Shown piece after piece: positions 7,683 through 15,435 of a stretch of DNA of 64,000 nt. The notes beneath the pieces were generated by a model. That model was not told where the DNA came from. It worked only from the letters and a program-made list of their open reading frames with translations, and ran no database searches. Made by a program: the position numbers and the translations under genes. Numbering within the stretch: the first letter of the stretch is position 1; each line of letters begins with the position of its first letter. Origin of the DNA: Nonomuraea aurantiaca (GTDB taxonomy: Bacteria; Actinomycetota; Actinomycetes; Streptosporangiales; Streptosporangiaceae); contig NZ_JAIWNB010000031.1 of assembly GCF_020215705.1 (NCBI RefSeq), positions 1-64,000 of the forward strand, in the 5' to 3' direction.

Positions 7683-9137
7683 TCAGTGGTCCGTGCGGAT
7701 GAACCTCAGGGTGGCGCACAGCTCGTCTACTCGGTCGCCGGGGCCGTTCAGCCGCCAGAAGGCCCGTAGGACGAGCTGGGCCTTGGCTTGGAACTCCTTG
7801 CTCTGTTCGCCGCTCACCGGCAATTCGCCGTGCGCCAGCACAGACTTGTTCCGGGCCTTGATCAGGCGGTCCAGGTGGGACAGCGCCTTCGCGCCCTTCA
7901 GGCCAGTCGCGGCGACCAGCTCGTCATCCAAGGCGGTGAGTAGCACGGCACCCCAGATCAACCCGATGACGGGAGGAAGCGAGGCGCTGGCGTTCGCCCG
8001 GCCGATCGAACGCAGCACAGCCTGGCAGGCCACGCCCAGCGACGCTGGATCGGGAGTCAGCAGCGTGTAATCGGGCGCGTCACAAGTGAACCCCGCGGCC
8101 AGCGACTCGAGCCGATGCGCCAGGCAACCCTCAATCGTCCGGTAGAAGAGCAGTGCCGCGAAGTCGTGTCGACCCACCTCGCGGTAGTGCATGCCGAGCA
8201 CGAAGAAGCAAACGAGCAGGGCCTGCCTGTCGCCGTGTTGGAGCTTCCCGAGGAAGTCGAGCTGGCCCTCGAGCTGCTTGACACTGTCCTCGCTCAGCAG
8301 GCCGCGGCCCTGGTCGAGCGCTGCTTCAACGGCCTCGATACAGGCGGCCAGCGCGGTCAGATCGAGGTCGCACCATGCGCGATAGAGATCGGCGACCACC
8401 TTCATGAGGCGCGCCCTGCCCGGCTCGGCAATGCTTGAGGCCAGCTCGTCGTAGCGCCGTTGTGCCTCCGCGAACGCGCCGCTATTGAAAGTCTGCAACG
8501 CGGCATGCATCTCCTGCTCTCCGAAGAGCGAGGTGGGGTTGTCGAGCAGGAGCAGACGATCGGAGCCGGGAATGGCGCGCCGAGTCACGGGGTCGTACGT
8601 GCTGTCGATGTAGCAGAGGTCGAGCCGGAGCTGCCAGGCGGCCAGTGCCGCCGCCGCGCTCATGACCTTGCGTCCCCCGGTGATGTCGATCACGGCGTAT
8701 GGCGAGTCGCCGCCGGGTCCTCGCATCCTGTCCAGCTCGCCCTTGATGATGCGGTAGATCTGCAGAGGATCGGTCGGATTGCACGTCCGGTAAGTCGCGT
8801 CGCTGTAGCGCATGCGGCGACGCTCGTAGACGTGCTTGTTAATCACATTGATGCTGTCCACGGCATCACTGGACGAGAGGATGAGGAGGCGGCGAGGCTG
8901 CAAGATCTCGTACGTAAGGATCGTCGTCAGCGGCGAGAATCCGGACAGACTGATTAGAAGTCCGACGGCCTCCTTCGGCCGACGTCCGCTGTTCGACAAC
9001 GCCCGCGACACCGTCTCGTTCAGCAACTGGTCCACGTAGAACGCAATCGACTGCTCCAGCGGGCTGCCTTCGCCGTAGGTTTCTTGGCCGCGTTCGATGC
9101 GCAGGTATCTGGCCAACTTGCCGACGAACGGATCCAC
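7683..9137 (-). CDS. CARF-HEPN protein of the Cas02710 (TIGR02710) type
   Basis: The protein has 484 residues. I chose the GTG at 9135-9137 because AAGGGG sits six bases upstream; an ATG at 9200 lacks such a site. The N-terminal half carries CARF-like motifs: SLSGFSPLTT at residues ~63-72 and DITGGRKVMS at 151-160, the signature of Cas02710 proteins. Near the C-terminus, RNKSVLAHG (about 428-436) fits the HEPN RNase motif R-X4-6-H. CARF domains bind cyclic oligonucleotides and switch on attached RNases in type III CRISPR, but no CRISPR array or cas10 is visible here. It is the first gene of the operon, so it may be the sensor and a ribonuclease arm. Binding of a cyclic nucleotide is inference. 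Confidence 0.85.
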   Translation of the reverse strand: MDPFVGKLARYLRIERGQETYGEGSPLEQSIAFYVDQLLNETVSRALSNSGRRPKEAVGLLISLSGFSPLTTILTYEILQPRRLLILSSSDAVDSINVINKHVYERRRMRYSDATYRTCNPTDPLQIYRIIKGELDRMRGPGGDSPYAVIDITGGRKVMSAAAALAAWQLRLDLCYIDSTYDPVTRRAIPGSDRLLLLDNPTSLFGEQEMHAALQTFNSGAFAEAQRRYDELASSIAEPGRARLMKVVADLYRAWCDLDLTALAACIEAVEAALDQGRGLLSEDSVKQLEGQLDFLGKLQHGDRQALLVCFFVLGMHYREVGRHDFAALLFYRTIEGCLAHRLESLAAGFTCDAPDYTLLTPDPASLGVACQAVLRSIGRANASASLPPVIGLIWGAVLLTALDDELVAATGLKGAKALSHLDRLIKARNKSVLAHGELPVSGEQSKEFQAKAQLVLRAFWRLNGPGDRVDELCATLRFIRTDH

Positions 9138-9598
9138 CTGAGACCCCTTGTCTCGTTCCGGGCGTTGCGAACGCGGGAGACGGTAGCAGAGAACAACCAT
9201 CCCAGGTCGGGATATCTATGACATATGACTACAGTCGCCGCGCGCCAGCCACCCGTGGGAGAAAGCGACAGAATCTTCAAGGTGGCTACATGTATGCTGA
9301 TTGAGCGAAAGATCCTCAATAGCCACCAAAAGGGATCTATCAGGCAAGGCGCAAACCTGCCGACAACAGCGCCCACATCACAGCGCCACAAAAGAGCCCT
9401 GGCATCGCCTCGGCTCTCTATTGCCTCTCAAGTGATCGCGCCAAATTCGTGCGCACCGTCCGGGTATCACCGCGAGCATGCACCACACCTTCACTTGAGA
9501 TCATGCCGCTTCCGCAGTTCGACTCGACGGCGCTCCGACTGTCCCTTATCTTCACATTGATCCCACAGATTGTCGTCCCCAAAGATCCAAGGTTCCGG
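9138..9598. other. Divergent intergenic region between the defence-like operon and the DUF6571 operon
   Basis: About 460 bp separate the two oppositely transcribed operons, so promoters for both should lie here. The stretch is visibly AT-richer than its surroundings. A 6-bp inverted repeat (ATTGAG/CTCAAT) lies near 9300-9320. Open frames in the region are short and lack ribosome-binding sites. I see no clear -35/-10 pair that I would defend. Confidence 0.4.
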
Positions 9599-9904
9599 AT
9601 GATGGCGACACAGGAACAGATTGAGGCTGCGCGGCGTACGATCGAGCACTTACGAGATCAGCACGCCAACGACGTGCGTAAGCTCATCGGCCTGCTCGAA
9701 AGCGGCGCGATGAAGGGCAAGGCCGCGGACAAGCTCATCAAGGACTGCCAGGCCTGGGAGGCCGCCTACAAGAGCGTCTTCCAACGGGCGCTCGCCCTGA
9801 TCGCATCCACGCCTGTACGTCCCGAGGCTGAGAAGCCCTCCACGGAGCCATACAGGCCTTGGGAGCCACCGCCGTTTTCGCTCCCCGAGGGGTTTCGCCG
9901 ATGA
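9599..9904 (+). CDS. Small helical protein upstream of a DUF6571-like gene
   Basis: This gene encodes about 101 residues. Of two adjacent ATG codons (9599 and 9602), the first follows AAGG with a six-base gap; longer upstream starts in the same frame lack a site. The first ~70 residues look like two amphipathic helices (EQIEAARRTIEHLRDQHAND, then the GLLESGAMKGKA region), reminiscent in size and shape of WXG100/ESX partner proteins. No WXG motif is present. The tail is proline-rich. Its stop overlaps the next ATG (ATGA at 9901), so the two are probably made together. A role as a secretion partner or chaperone of the downstream protein is inference. Confidence 0.65.
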   Translation: MMATQEQIEAARRTIEHLRDQHANDVRKLIGLLESGAMKGKAADKLIKDCQAWEAAYKSVFQRALALIASTPVRPEAEKPSTEPYRPWEPPPFSLPEGFRR

Positions 9905-11946
9905 GCCCACCCTCGAATCGGATCGGCATAGATCCCACGCTGATGACTCAGCTGATCGGCGAGATCAAGCGCCTGGAGCCGTCATGGTCCGAGGTGGACA
10001 CCCAGATCAGCAGTGCGTTGAGATCGATCGGCGCGAGCATGTCCGGGCCGGGTTTGCTGAAGGACATCGGCTTCCAAATCGGGCAGCAGGCCCCCGACCT
10101 ACAGCGGCGTCTGGATCTCATCGTCGCCACCCAGAAGATCGGACTCGACAAGGGAGTGGTCTGGGCAGACGAGACGCTCTGGGTGTCGTCCTCGCCGGCG
10201 AGCGGCGCGGCAGCGGCCAAGTCCATAGCCGATCAGCTTCGAAAGGCGAGAACGGACACTGCCACTATCGGCGGCCAGGAGGCCCTCACTCACGAGACCC
10301 TGGATCTGCTGGAAAAACACCAGAACGATCCCTACTTCGCCGTCGCCTTCGCCAAGGAGGTGCCACCCCAGGAGCTCAAGGCGCTCCTAGGAGATCTCTA
10401 CTTCTCGGTACGCCATTCTCTTCAGAAGGACAGAGAAGGACCACCGTCCTCGGACCTGGACCGCTTGGCGGTGGCTCTGAGCGTGACCTTGGGAACGGCA
10501 TCGCGGGGAGTCGGCGACATGAAGCTGTCCAAGGGGTATGCCGACGAGCTGATCGCAACCGATGGCGATGTGGCGACCGGTCTCATGGTTGACAAGCTCC
10601 TGCGGTACGGCACCTTCGACGATGCCTTCCTCCTCGACGTCGCCAACAAGGTCTTCGACAACGCGCACAAGCCCCAGGCCGAACAACAGCAGATCATCGA
10701 CTTCAGGTCCGGGCTCGCCGCCGCCCTTGCGAACAACCCCAGAGTGGCTCAGGACTTCTTCACCGACCCCGCACGCAAGCCCCTGGCCTTCCTGATGCGG
10801 GAAAACTACTGGGGCAGCGGCAGCCGGGGGCTCGGCCGCGCGATCGAAGCCGCGACCACAACGTATCGCGACAACGGCCAGCCTCCAGGCAGTTCCCGGG
10901 GGTACAAGTCGGCCTTGATCGCGTCCTGGGCCGTCCACTTCTGGGCGGATCCACGAGCGCAGGCTTTCCTCCCCGATACGCGACAGAGCGCCGCGCACGT
11001 CTTCGCTGCCTACATGAGTGACGTTCATCGAATCTCTGGGAGCAGCAACAGGGAGTCGATGGGCGTGACTCCGCTAAAGGACACCGATCCGAACCTTCCC
11101 GGCAGCCAGCCTTATGGAGCTCTGTTCGACCGCGAAACAGCCAAGAACGCGATGACCTGGGCGTTCAAGGATCCACATGCGCTCAAGACCGTCGTCGAAG
11201 CGCATGGCGAGTACAGCGTGAAGGTCTTCGACGCCCAAGGAGCGCAGATCAAAGACAAAATCAATACTGCGTTTACCGAATGGCGTAGCAGTCACCCGAA
11301 CGCGACGGAAGCCGAACAGCGCGCATACCGTCAGAAGCTGCTGACGGATGGCATGGCAGGCAGTATCGGAGATCTCTTCAATGCCCGAGTGTACGACCTG
11401 AGCAAATCGCTTCACTTCGCGATCGACTCCGGAAACCTCGCAAACATCAAGGAGGCGGACCGGAGAGATGAGGCCAACAAGGCGCTCAAGGATGCGTTTA
11501 CCAGAACACTCAAACTAGCACTCACACCCGCCGGAGACTGGGTCGTCGCGGGCTATGAGTATGCAGAAGAAAATATCAGCGATAATATCAAGTTCACCGA
11601 AGGGAAGGCGACCCGCAGCAAGTCGGTGGACACACTTGTCGAGAGTCAGAATCTCTTCAAAGACCTAACAGCCAATGCGATGATGCGACATGGACTGTTC
11701 GGAGATGAATCAACTCTGGGTACCGCCCATCCTCACGCGTTCGCGAACTACGCAAAAAAGTCGGAAGGAGACTTCGTCGTAGACGGTCGAATCATCCCGC
11801 GAAGCCAAATGGACTCGACGAAGGCCTATGCTTACGACGAGTGGCTGAAGCGCTCGCCGGCCTCAGGCATCTTCCGCAAGACCGATCAGTCTGTCTGGGA
11901 GGGATTCCAACGTGCTGTCCCTTCATACCCGGAGGCGGAGGAATGA
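9901..11946 (+). CDS. DUF6571-like protein, about 681 residues
   Basis: The ATG at 9901 overlaps the preceding stop. The N-terminal ~60 residues (IKRLEPSWSEVDTQISSAL) are helical and resemble the WXG100-type domain found at the start of actinobacterial DUF6571 proteins. The rest is mostly helical and carries no enzyme motif that I recognise. There is no signal peptide, so export would have to be through a type VII-like route or not occur. The last residues overlap the start of the lipoprotein gene. In related actinomycetes such proteins come in small operons with a short helical gene before and a lipoprotein after, as here; the function is unknown. The 3' end is somewhat less GC-rich than the 5' end. 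Confidence 0.6.
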   Translation: MSPPSNRIGIDPTLMTQLIGEIKRLEPSWSEVDTQISSALRSIGASMSGPGLLKDIGFQIGQQAPDLQRRLDLIVATQKIGLDKGVVWADETLWVSSSPASGAAAAKSIADQLRKARTDTATIGGQEALTHETLDLLEKHQNDPYFAVAFAKEVPPQELKALLGDLYFSVRHSLQKDREGPPSSDLDRLAVALSVTLGTASRGVGDMKLSKGYADELIATDGDVATGLMVDKLLRYGTFDDAFLLDVANKVFDNAHKPQAEQQQIIDFRSGLAAALANNPRVAQDFFTDPARKPLAFLMRENYWGSGSRGLGRAIEAATTTYRDNGQPPGSSRGYKSALIASWAVHFWADPRAQAFLPDTRQSAAHVFAAYMSDVHRISGSSNRESMGVTPLKDTDPNLPGSQPYGALFDRETAKNAMTWAFKDPHALKTVVEAHGEYSVKVFDAQGAQIKDKINTAFTEWRSSHPNATEAEQRAYRQKLLTDGMAGSIGDLFNARVYDLSKSLHFAIDSGNLANIKEADRRDEANKALKDAFTRTLKLALTPAGDWVVAGYEYAEENISDNIKFTEGKATRSKSVDTLVESQNLFKDLTANAMMRHGLFGDESTLGTAHPHAFANYAKKSEGDFVVDGRIIPRSQMDSTKAYAYDEWLKRSPASGIFRKTDQSVWEGFQRAVPSYPEAEE

Positions 11947-12482
11947 AGGTTTGGCATGCGCCAGCCCTACTGGCTATGGCTCTTGCTGCCGCGACAGCGT
12001 GTTCGTCGCCTCCTCCCCAGGCCGATCGGCGTCCATTGGGCAGTGTGACGACACCCCCCGTAGAATGTGGATTAGTTTCCAGCCAAGCAATATCTCGTGC
12101 CCTCGGGCTCGGCAACTTCTATGCAAGTGGTTCCGCATCATCGACGGACTTTTCACGCTGCATTGTCGCCAGGTCTCCGAGTATCGCGGACAAGGCGCGA
12201 ATGTTCATCGAACTGCACGATCCGTTTAGTTCCACATTGCAGAGCCTAGAAGACACGAAGGTAGCGGACAAGGGAGCCGATCTGCCCAATGGCCTCGGGC
12301 CTGGCTATAGTGCACCCATAAAAGACAAGGATGGGAACAGCGTTGGAGCTAAAGCGTTAGCGTGGACGCGAGATGGCACTAAAATGCTTGACATCCAAAT
12401 CATCCAAGGGGCACCAGGCCGGGATCACCAAGCAGACGTCGTCGAGTTCGTACGACAACTGAGACCGCTACTCCTCAAGTGA
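11943..12482 (+). CDS. Lipoprotein of unknown function
   Basis: The protein has 179 residues. The ATG at 11943 overlaps the upstream stop, which supports this start over a longer frame. The N-terminus is a lipoprotein signal peptide: a hydrophobic stretch, then a lipobox ending AAATACSS, so Cys20 should be lipidated and the protein held on the outer face of the membrane. The mature part contains a Cys pair (VECGLV and SRCIVAR) that may form a disulfide, and it resembles DUF3558-like actinobacterial lipoproteins in size and layout. That family link is tentative. Its place in the operon suggests it works at the cell surface with the DUF6571-like protein. Confidence 0.75.
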   Translation: MKVWHAPALLAMALAAATACSSPPPQADRRPLGSVTTPPVECGLVSSQAISRALGLGNFYASGSASSTDFSRCIVARSPSIADKARMFIELHDPFSSTLQSLEDTKVADKGADLPNGLGPGYSAPIKDKDGNSVGAKALAWTRDGTKMLDIQIIQGAPGRDHQADVVEFVRQLRPLLLK

Positions 12483-12526
12483 CCATCCAATTTCAGCACC
12501 ACATGCGGAACCGCATTCGCCCAAAA

Positions 12527-12552
12527 ACGGCTCCAGCCGTAGCTGAAGCCGT
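12527..12552 (-). terminator. Intrinsic terminator for the minus-strand gene at 12583-13260
   Basis: Two 11-base arms with one mismatch (12527-12537 and 12542-12552) flank a 4-base loop. Read on the minus strand, the hairpin is followed at once by a run of five T, the form of a Rho-independent terminator. It lies 31 bp past the stop of the minus-strand gene. Confidence 0.7.
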
Positions 12553-12582
12553 CGACATAGGCCTCGAGTAGAAACTCCGACA

Positions 12583-13260
12583 CTACCCGTAGATCTGATG
12601 GCAGGCCTGGTTACGAATGCGAAACTCGGGGCGGGAAGGCGGAAACAACTCGTCGCACTTCGTACCGATCAATGAGATTGACCGCTTCCTGGCGTTGCCT
12701 TTTGGCTCCTTGTTTCTTACCCGTCTCGAACGATCAACGGGAATTGTCGTCCTCCTATGCGTAGCCGCCGGGACCTTCTGATGACGCTGGCGCGGCACAG
12801 CTGAGGTCGCTGATCGGTGAGGGTTTCGCGACGGTATCGCCCTGCGCTTCGACACCCTGGAACTTGAGCTGGGCGTCTTCGAGGGCAGCGCCCGGGGCGT
12901 AGGCGTGGATGTCGCCAGCCAGATGGGCACGACCGAGTGCCCGGCAATGCTCGGGCCAGGCGTCGGCTTCGAGGCGGCATCCATTCGAGGTGAGGTGCTG
13001 TCTGTGCCCCATGAAGTCGACCAGATGCCGAGGGCTACGCAGGCCAGAAAGCCAGCGATGAGTGCCGGCCGGGCCAGGCGATCCCGATTCCGCAATGCCG
13101 ATCGCCTTGGTGGGGCCGGTGTCGAGTACCTTCGCATGTTGAAGGAGTCGGACGCGGTGAGGAGCCGGTGCCGGTCGCGGAGCGGTAGGTCGTACGGTCG
13201 CCGCCGTACCGGACGGGCCTCTCCGGGTGAGGGGGTGGGGTGGTTTTGATCTCCGTGCAT
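12583..13260 (-). CDS. Membrane-anchored Pro/Ser-rich protein of unknown function
   Basis: This frame encodes 225 residues. The ATG at 13258-13260 has a strong AAGGGAGG site just upstream; a second ATG at 13137 is possible. A single hydrophobic segment (PALIAGFLACVALGIWS, residues ~66-82) is followed by a long Ser/Thr/Pro/Arg-rich region and a short C-terminal motif with two cysteines (CDELFPPSRPEF and QACHQIYG). That layout suggests a protein anchored by one helix with its tail outside the cell. The matching terminator at 12527-12552 supports a real gene. The long basic low-complexity middle leaves some doubt, and I do not recognise the family. Confidence 0.5.
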   Translation of the reverse strand: MHGDQNHPTPSPGEARPVRRRPYDLPLRDRHRLLTASDSFNMRRYSTPAPPRRSALRNRDRLARPALIAGFLACVALGIWSTSWGTDSTSPRMDAASKPTPGPSIAGHSVVPIWLATSTPTPRALPSKTPSSSSRVSKRRAIPSRNPHRSATSAVPRQRHQKVPAATHRRTTIPVDRSRRVRNKEPKGNARKRSISLIGTKCDELFPPSRPEFRIRNQACHQIYG

Positions 13261-13396
13261 GATCCTCCCTTCTCACTACCCGTTCCTGCCAGCGTGCCGC
13301 AGCGCGGCCGCATCCGGCGGGAACGACTTGGCATCACGAGTAGTGCAGTTGGAACCGGCCCCGGGGCGACCAGGGCCGGGGATGGATACATGGGGC

Positions 13397-13660
13397 CTAT
13401 GTGTCCAGAGCGTCGTTGATCTTGCCGTTGACCTGCTCTTGCTGACCGTCCATGCACTTTGCGTAAACCCGCAGCAGGACGTCCACGCTGTGTCCGGCCC
13501 GTTTTGCGACTTCCGGGGCCGGGACGCCCGCGTTCAGCCAGAGTGACACCGCCGCATGGCGGAGGTCGTACGGTCGGGCAGCCAGCGATGAAGCGACCTG
13601 CGCCGGGCTGAGGGCGAGCTTTCGGGCTTCCTGCCAGACGTAGGAGTGCGCCGAACCGTC
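13397..13660 (-). mobile_element. C-terminal catalytic piece of a tyrosine integrase
   Basis: About 85 codons match the end of phage/ICE-type tyrosine recombinases: the Arg box (RPYDLRHAAVSLW), the GH box (AKRAGHSV) and the Tyr box (LLRVYAKCMDG). The N-terminal DNA-binding part and the first catalytic Arg are missing. It is fused in frame to the truncated type III PKS at about 13655-13662. This is the remnant of an integrated element; no attachment-site repeats or tRNA are visible around it. Confidence 0.8.
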
Positions 13661-14417
13661 GTCGGCCAGGTACCGCCGCACGACCGCCGGGACGCTCGCG
13701 TCCAGCATCACCCGGAACCCGGTGTCGGCCACCTGCCACCCCATGACGTGCTCGGAGCCCGGATACAGGTGGCTGCGCGTGGCCACCACGGTGGGACCGG
13801 CGGCCGCGCGTCCGCCGCCGCAGGCCACCACGGCGGCCGCGCCGTCGCCGAACAACGCGCTGGCGACCAGGTTCGCGGGCGACGAGTCGCCCCGCTGGAC
13901 GGTGAGCGAGCACAACTCCACCGACAGCAGCACGGCCACGTGGTCCGGCCAGCCGCGCAGGTAGTCGTGGATCCTGGCGATGCCCGCCGCGCCGGCCACG
14001 CAGCCCAGGCCGAAGACGGGCACCCGCTTGACGTCGAGCCGCAGGCCGAGCGCCGCCGCCAGCCGGGCGTCGATGGAGGGCGCGGCGATGCCGGTCACCG
14101 ACGTGAACATGATCATGTCCACGTCGGTCGGCTCCAGTTCGGCCGCGTCCAGGGCGGCCTTCACACTCTCGAGCCCCAGGTCCACGGCGACCGAGACGAA
14201 GGCGTCGTTGGCGGCGCCGAAGCCGTTGAGCTTCCCGTACTGCTCGATGGGCAGGGCGAGGTTGCGGTAGTCCACCCGGGCACTGCGGTGCAGGCGGTCG
14301 AGGAGGCGCCGGTCGGCGTTCTCCGGCAGGCACACGTGTGGCGGCCATGTCGGTGAGCTCGGACTGTGGGTACCGGTGGGGAGGGAAAGCACAACGGACT
14401 GCGGCGATACGGGTCAT
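13397..14417 (-). pseudogene. Type III polyketide synthase, frameshifted and joined to an integrase fragment
   Basis: The start is ATG 14415-14417 with an AGGGAG site; the first ~25 codons (MTRIAAVRCAFPPHRYPQSE) are in one frame. At about 14336-14346 the homology moves to another frame (HVCLPENADRRLLDRLHRSA) and runs on through the thiolase fold with the catalytic cysteine (VFGLGCVAGAAG). After RRYLADD (about 13660) type III PKS sequence stops, before the catalytic His and Asn, and the frame continues without a stop into tyrosine-integrase sequence. The gene therefore cannot make a working synthase. The neighbouring UbiA and FAD-reductase genes are its usual partners in actinomycete type III PKS/prenylation loci. 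Confidence 0.85.
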
Positions 14418-14538
14418 GCTGTTCTCCCTCGGCAGCCGACAACTCTCGCTCCCCCGCACGCTTCCCGTCCAAATGGTCATTTAAGCCACGCATAGCGTGG
14501 GAATTCTCTGCGGCGATCGCCCGGTCTACGATCATCTT

Positions 14539-15414
14539 GTGACTGACCCGGAGCCCGCGGCCGCCGCCGTCGTACGCGATGGGCCGGGGCGATTGGCCGT
14601 CGGACTGGCGCGCGCGTGCCATTCCGGCCCGACCGCGGCCGTGACCGCTCTGGTCACCGCGCTGGCCGTGGCCACGGGGCGCGACGCGGCCGGGTGCGTG
14701 CTGGCGGGCGCGGCCGTGCTGACGGGGCAGCTCTCGATCGGCTGGTGCAACGACGCGATCGACGCCGAGCGGGACGCGGCGGCCGGGCGCGCGGGCAAGC
14801 CCGTCGCGGGCGGCGCGGTGAGCGCGCGTGCCGTCTGGATCGCCGCGCTCGTGGCGCTGACCTCCTGCATGCCGCTGTCGCTGGCCTCCGGCTGGCGGGC
14901 GGGCGCGCTGCACCTCGCTGGGGTGCTGGCCGCCTGGGGGTACGACTTCGGGCTGAAGGCGACACTCCTGTCGTGGGCGCCCTACGCCGTGGGGTTCGGC
15001 GTGCTGCCGGCCTTCGTGACACTGGGCCTGCCCGGTGAGCCGTGGCCGGCGTGGTGGGCGGTCCTGGCCGCCGCGCTGCTCGGTGTGGGCGCGCACCTGG
15101 CCAACGTGCTGCCGGACATCGCGGGTGACCTGGACACCGGCGTACGCGGCTGGCCGCAGCGCATGGGTGCCACCCGCGTACGGCTCCTGATCCCCGTGCC
15201 GCTGCTGGCGGCCACCTGCCTGCTCGTCTTCGGTCCTGGAGGCGCCGCCCCCGGCGTGTCGGGCTGGCTGGCCGTTGCCGCCGCCTCGGCCCTCGCGGCC
15301 ACGGGGCTGCTGCTGGCCGCCAGGTCCTCACGGGTGCCGTTCGTCACCGCCGTCGCCGTTGCGGCCGTGGACGTGATCCTCCTGGTCGCCGGCGGGGCCT
15401 CGCTCACCGCGTAA
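14539..15414 (+). CDS. UbiA-family prenyltransferase
   Basis: The protein has 291 residues from GTG 14539-14541 (an in-frame start at 14497 is less likely). It has the two Asp-rich UbiA motifs: NDAIDAERD (NDxxDxxxD) after the second helix, and DIAGDLDTG later. Eight or nine hydrophobic segments make it an integral membrane enzyme. UbiA enzymes attach a prenyl chain from a polyprenyl diphosphate to an aromatic acceptor. Here the natural acceptor was probably the product of the neighbouring type III PKS, now broken, so the enzyme may have no substrate from this locus. The reading frame itself is intact. It is transcribed away from the PKS pseudogene. Confidence 0.88.
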   Translation: MTDPEPAAAAVVRDGPGRLAVGLARACHSGPTAAVTALVTALAVATGRDAAGCVLAGAAVLTGQLSIGWCNDAIDAERDAAAGRAGKPVAGGAVSARAVWIAALVALTSCMPLSLASGWRAGALHLAGVLAAWGYDFGLKATLLSWAPYAVGFGVLPAFVTLGLPGEPWPAWWAVLAAALLGVGAHLANVLPDIAGDLDTGVRGWPQRMGATRVRLLIPVPLLAATCLLVFGPGGAAPGVSGWLAVAAASALAATGLLLAARSSRVPFVTAVAVAAVDVILLVAGGASLTA

Positions 15415-15435
15415 CCCGCGTGGCCCACGCCGTGC

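Noticed and set aside
13397..14392. The PKS-integrase frame as a purposeful fusion enzyme
   Set aside because: The PKS half lacks its start frame and its catalytic His and Asn, and the integrase half lacks its N-terminal domain, so neither activity is complete.
13035..14480. Minus-strand 481-codon frame over the type III PKS
   Set aside because: Only its codons 22-47 match the PKS start. The rest is an Arg/Gly-rich out-of-frame reading, which is the evidence for the frameshift and not a separate protein.
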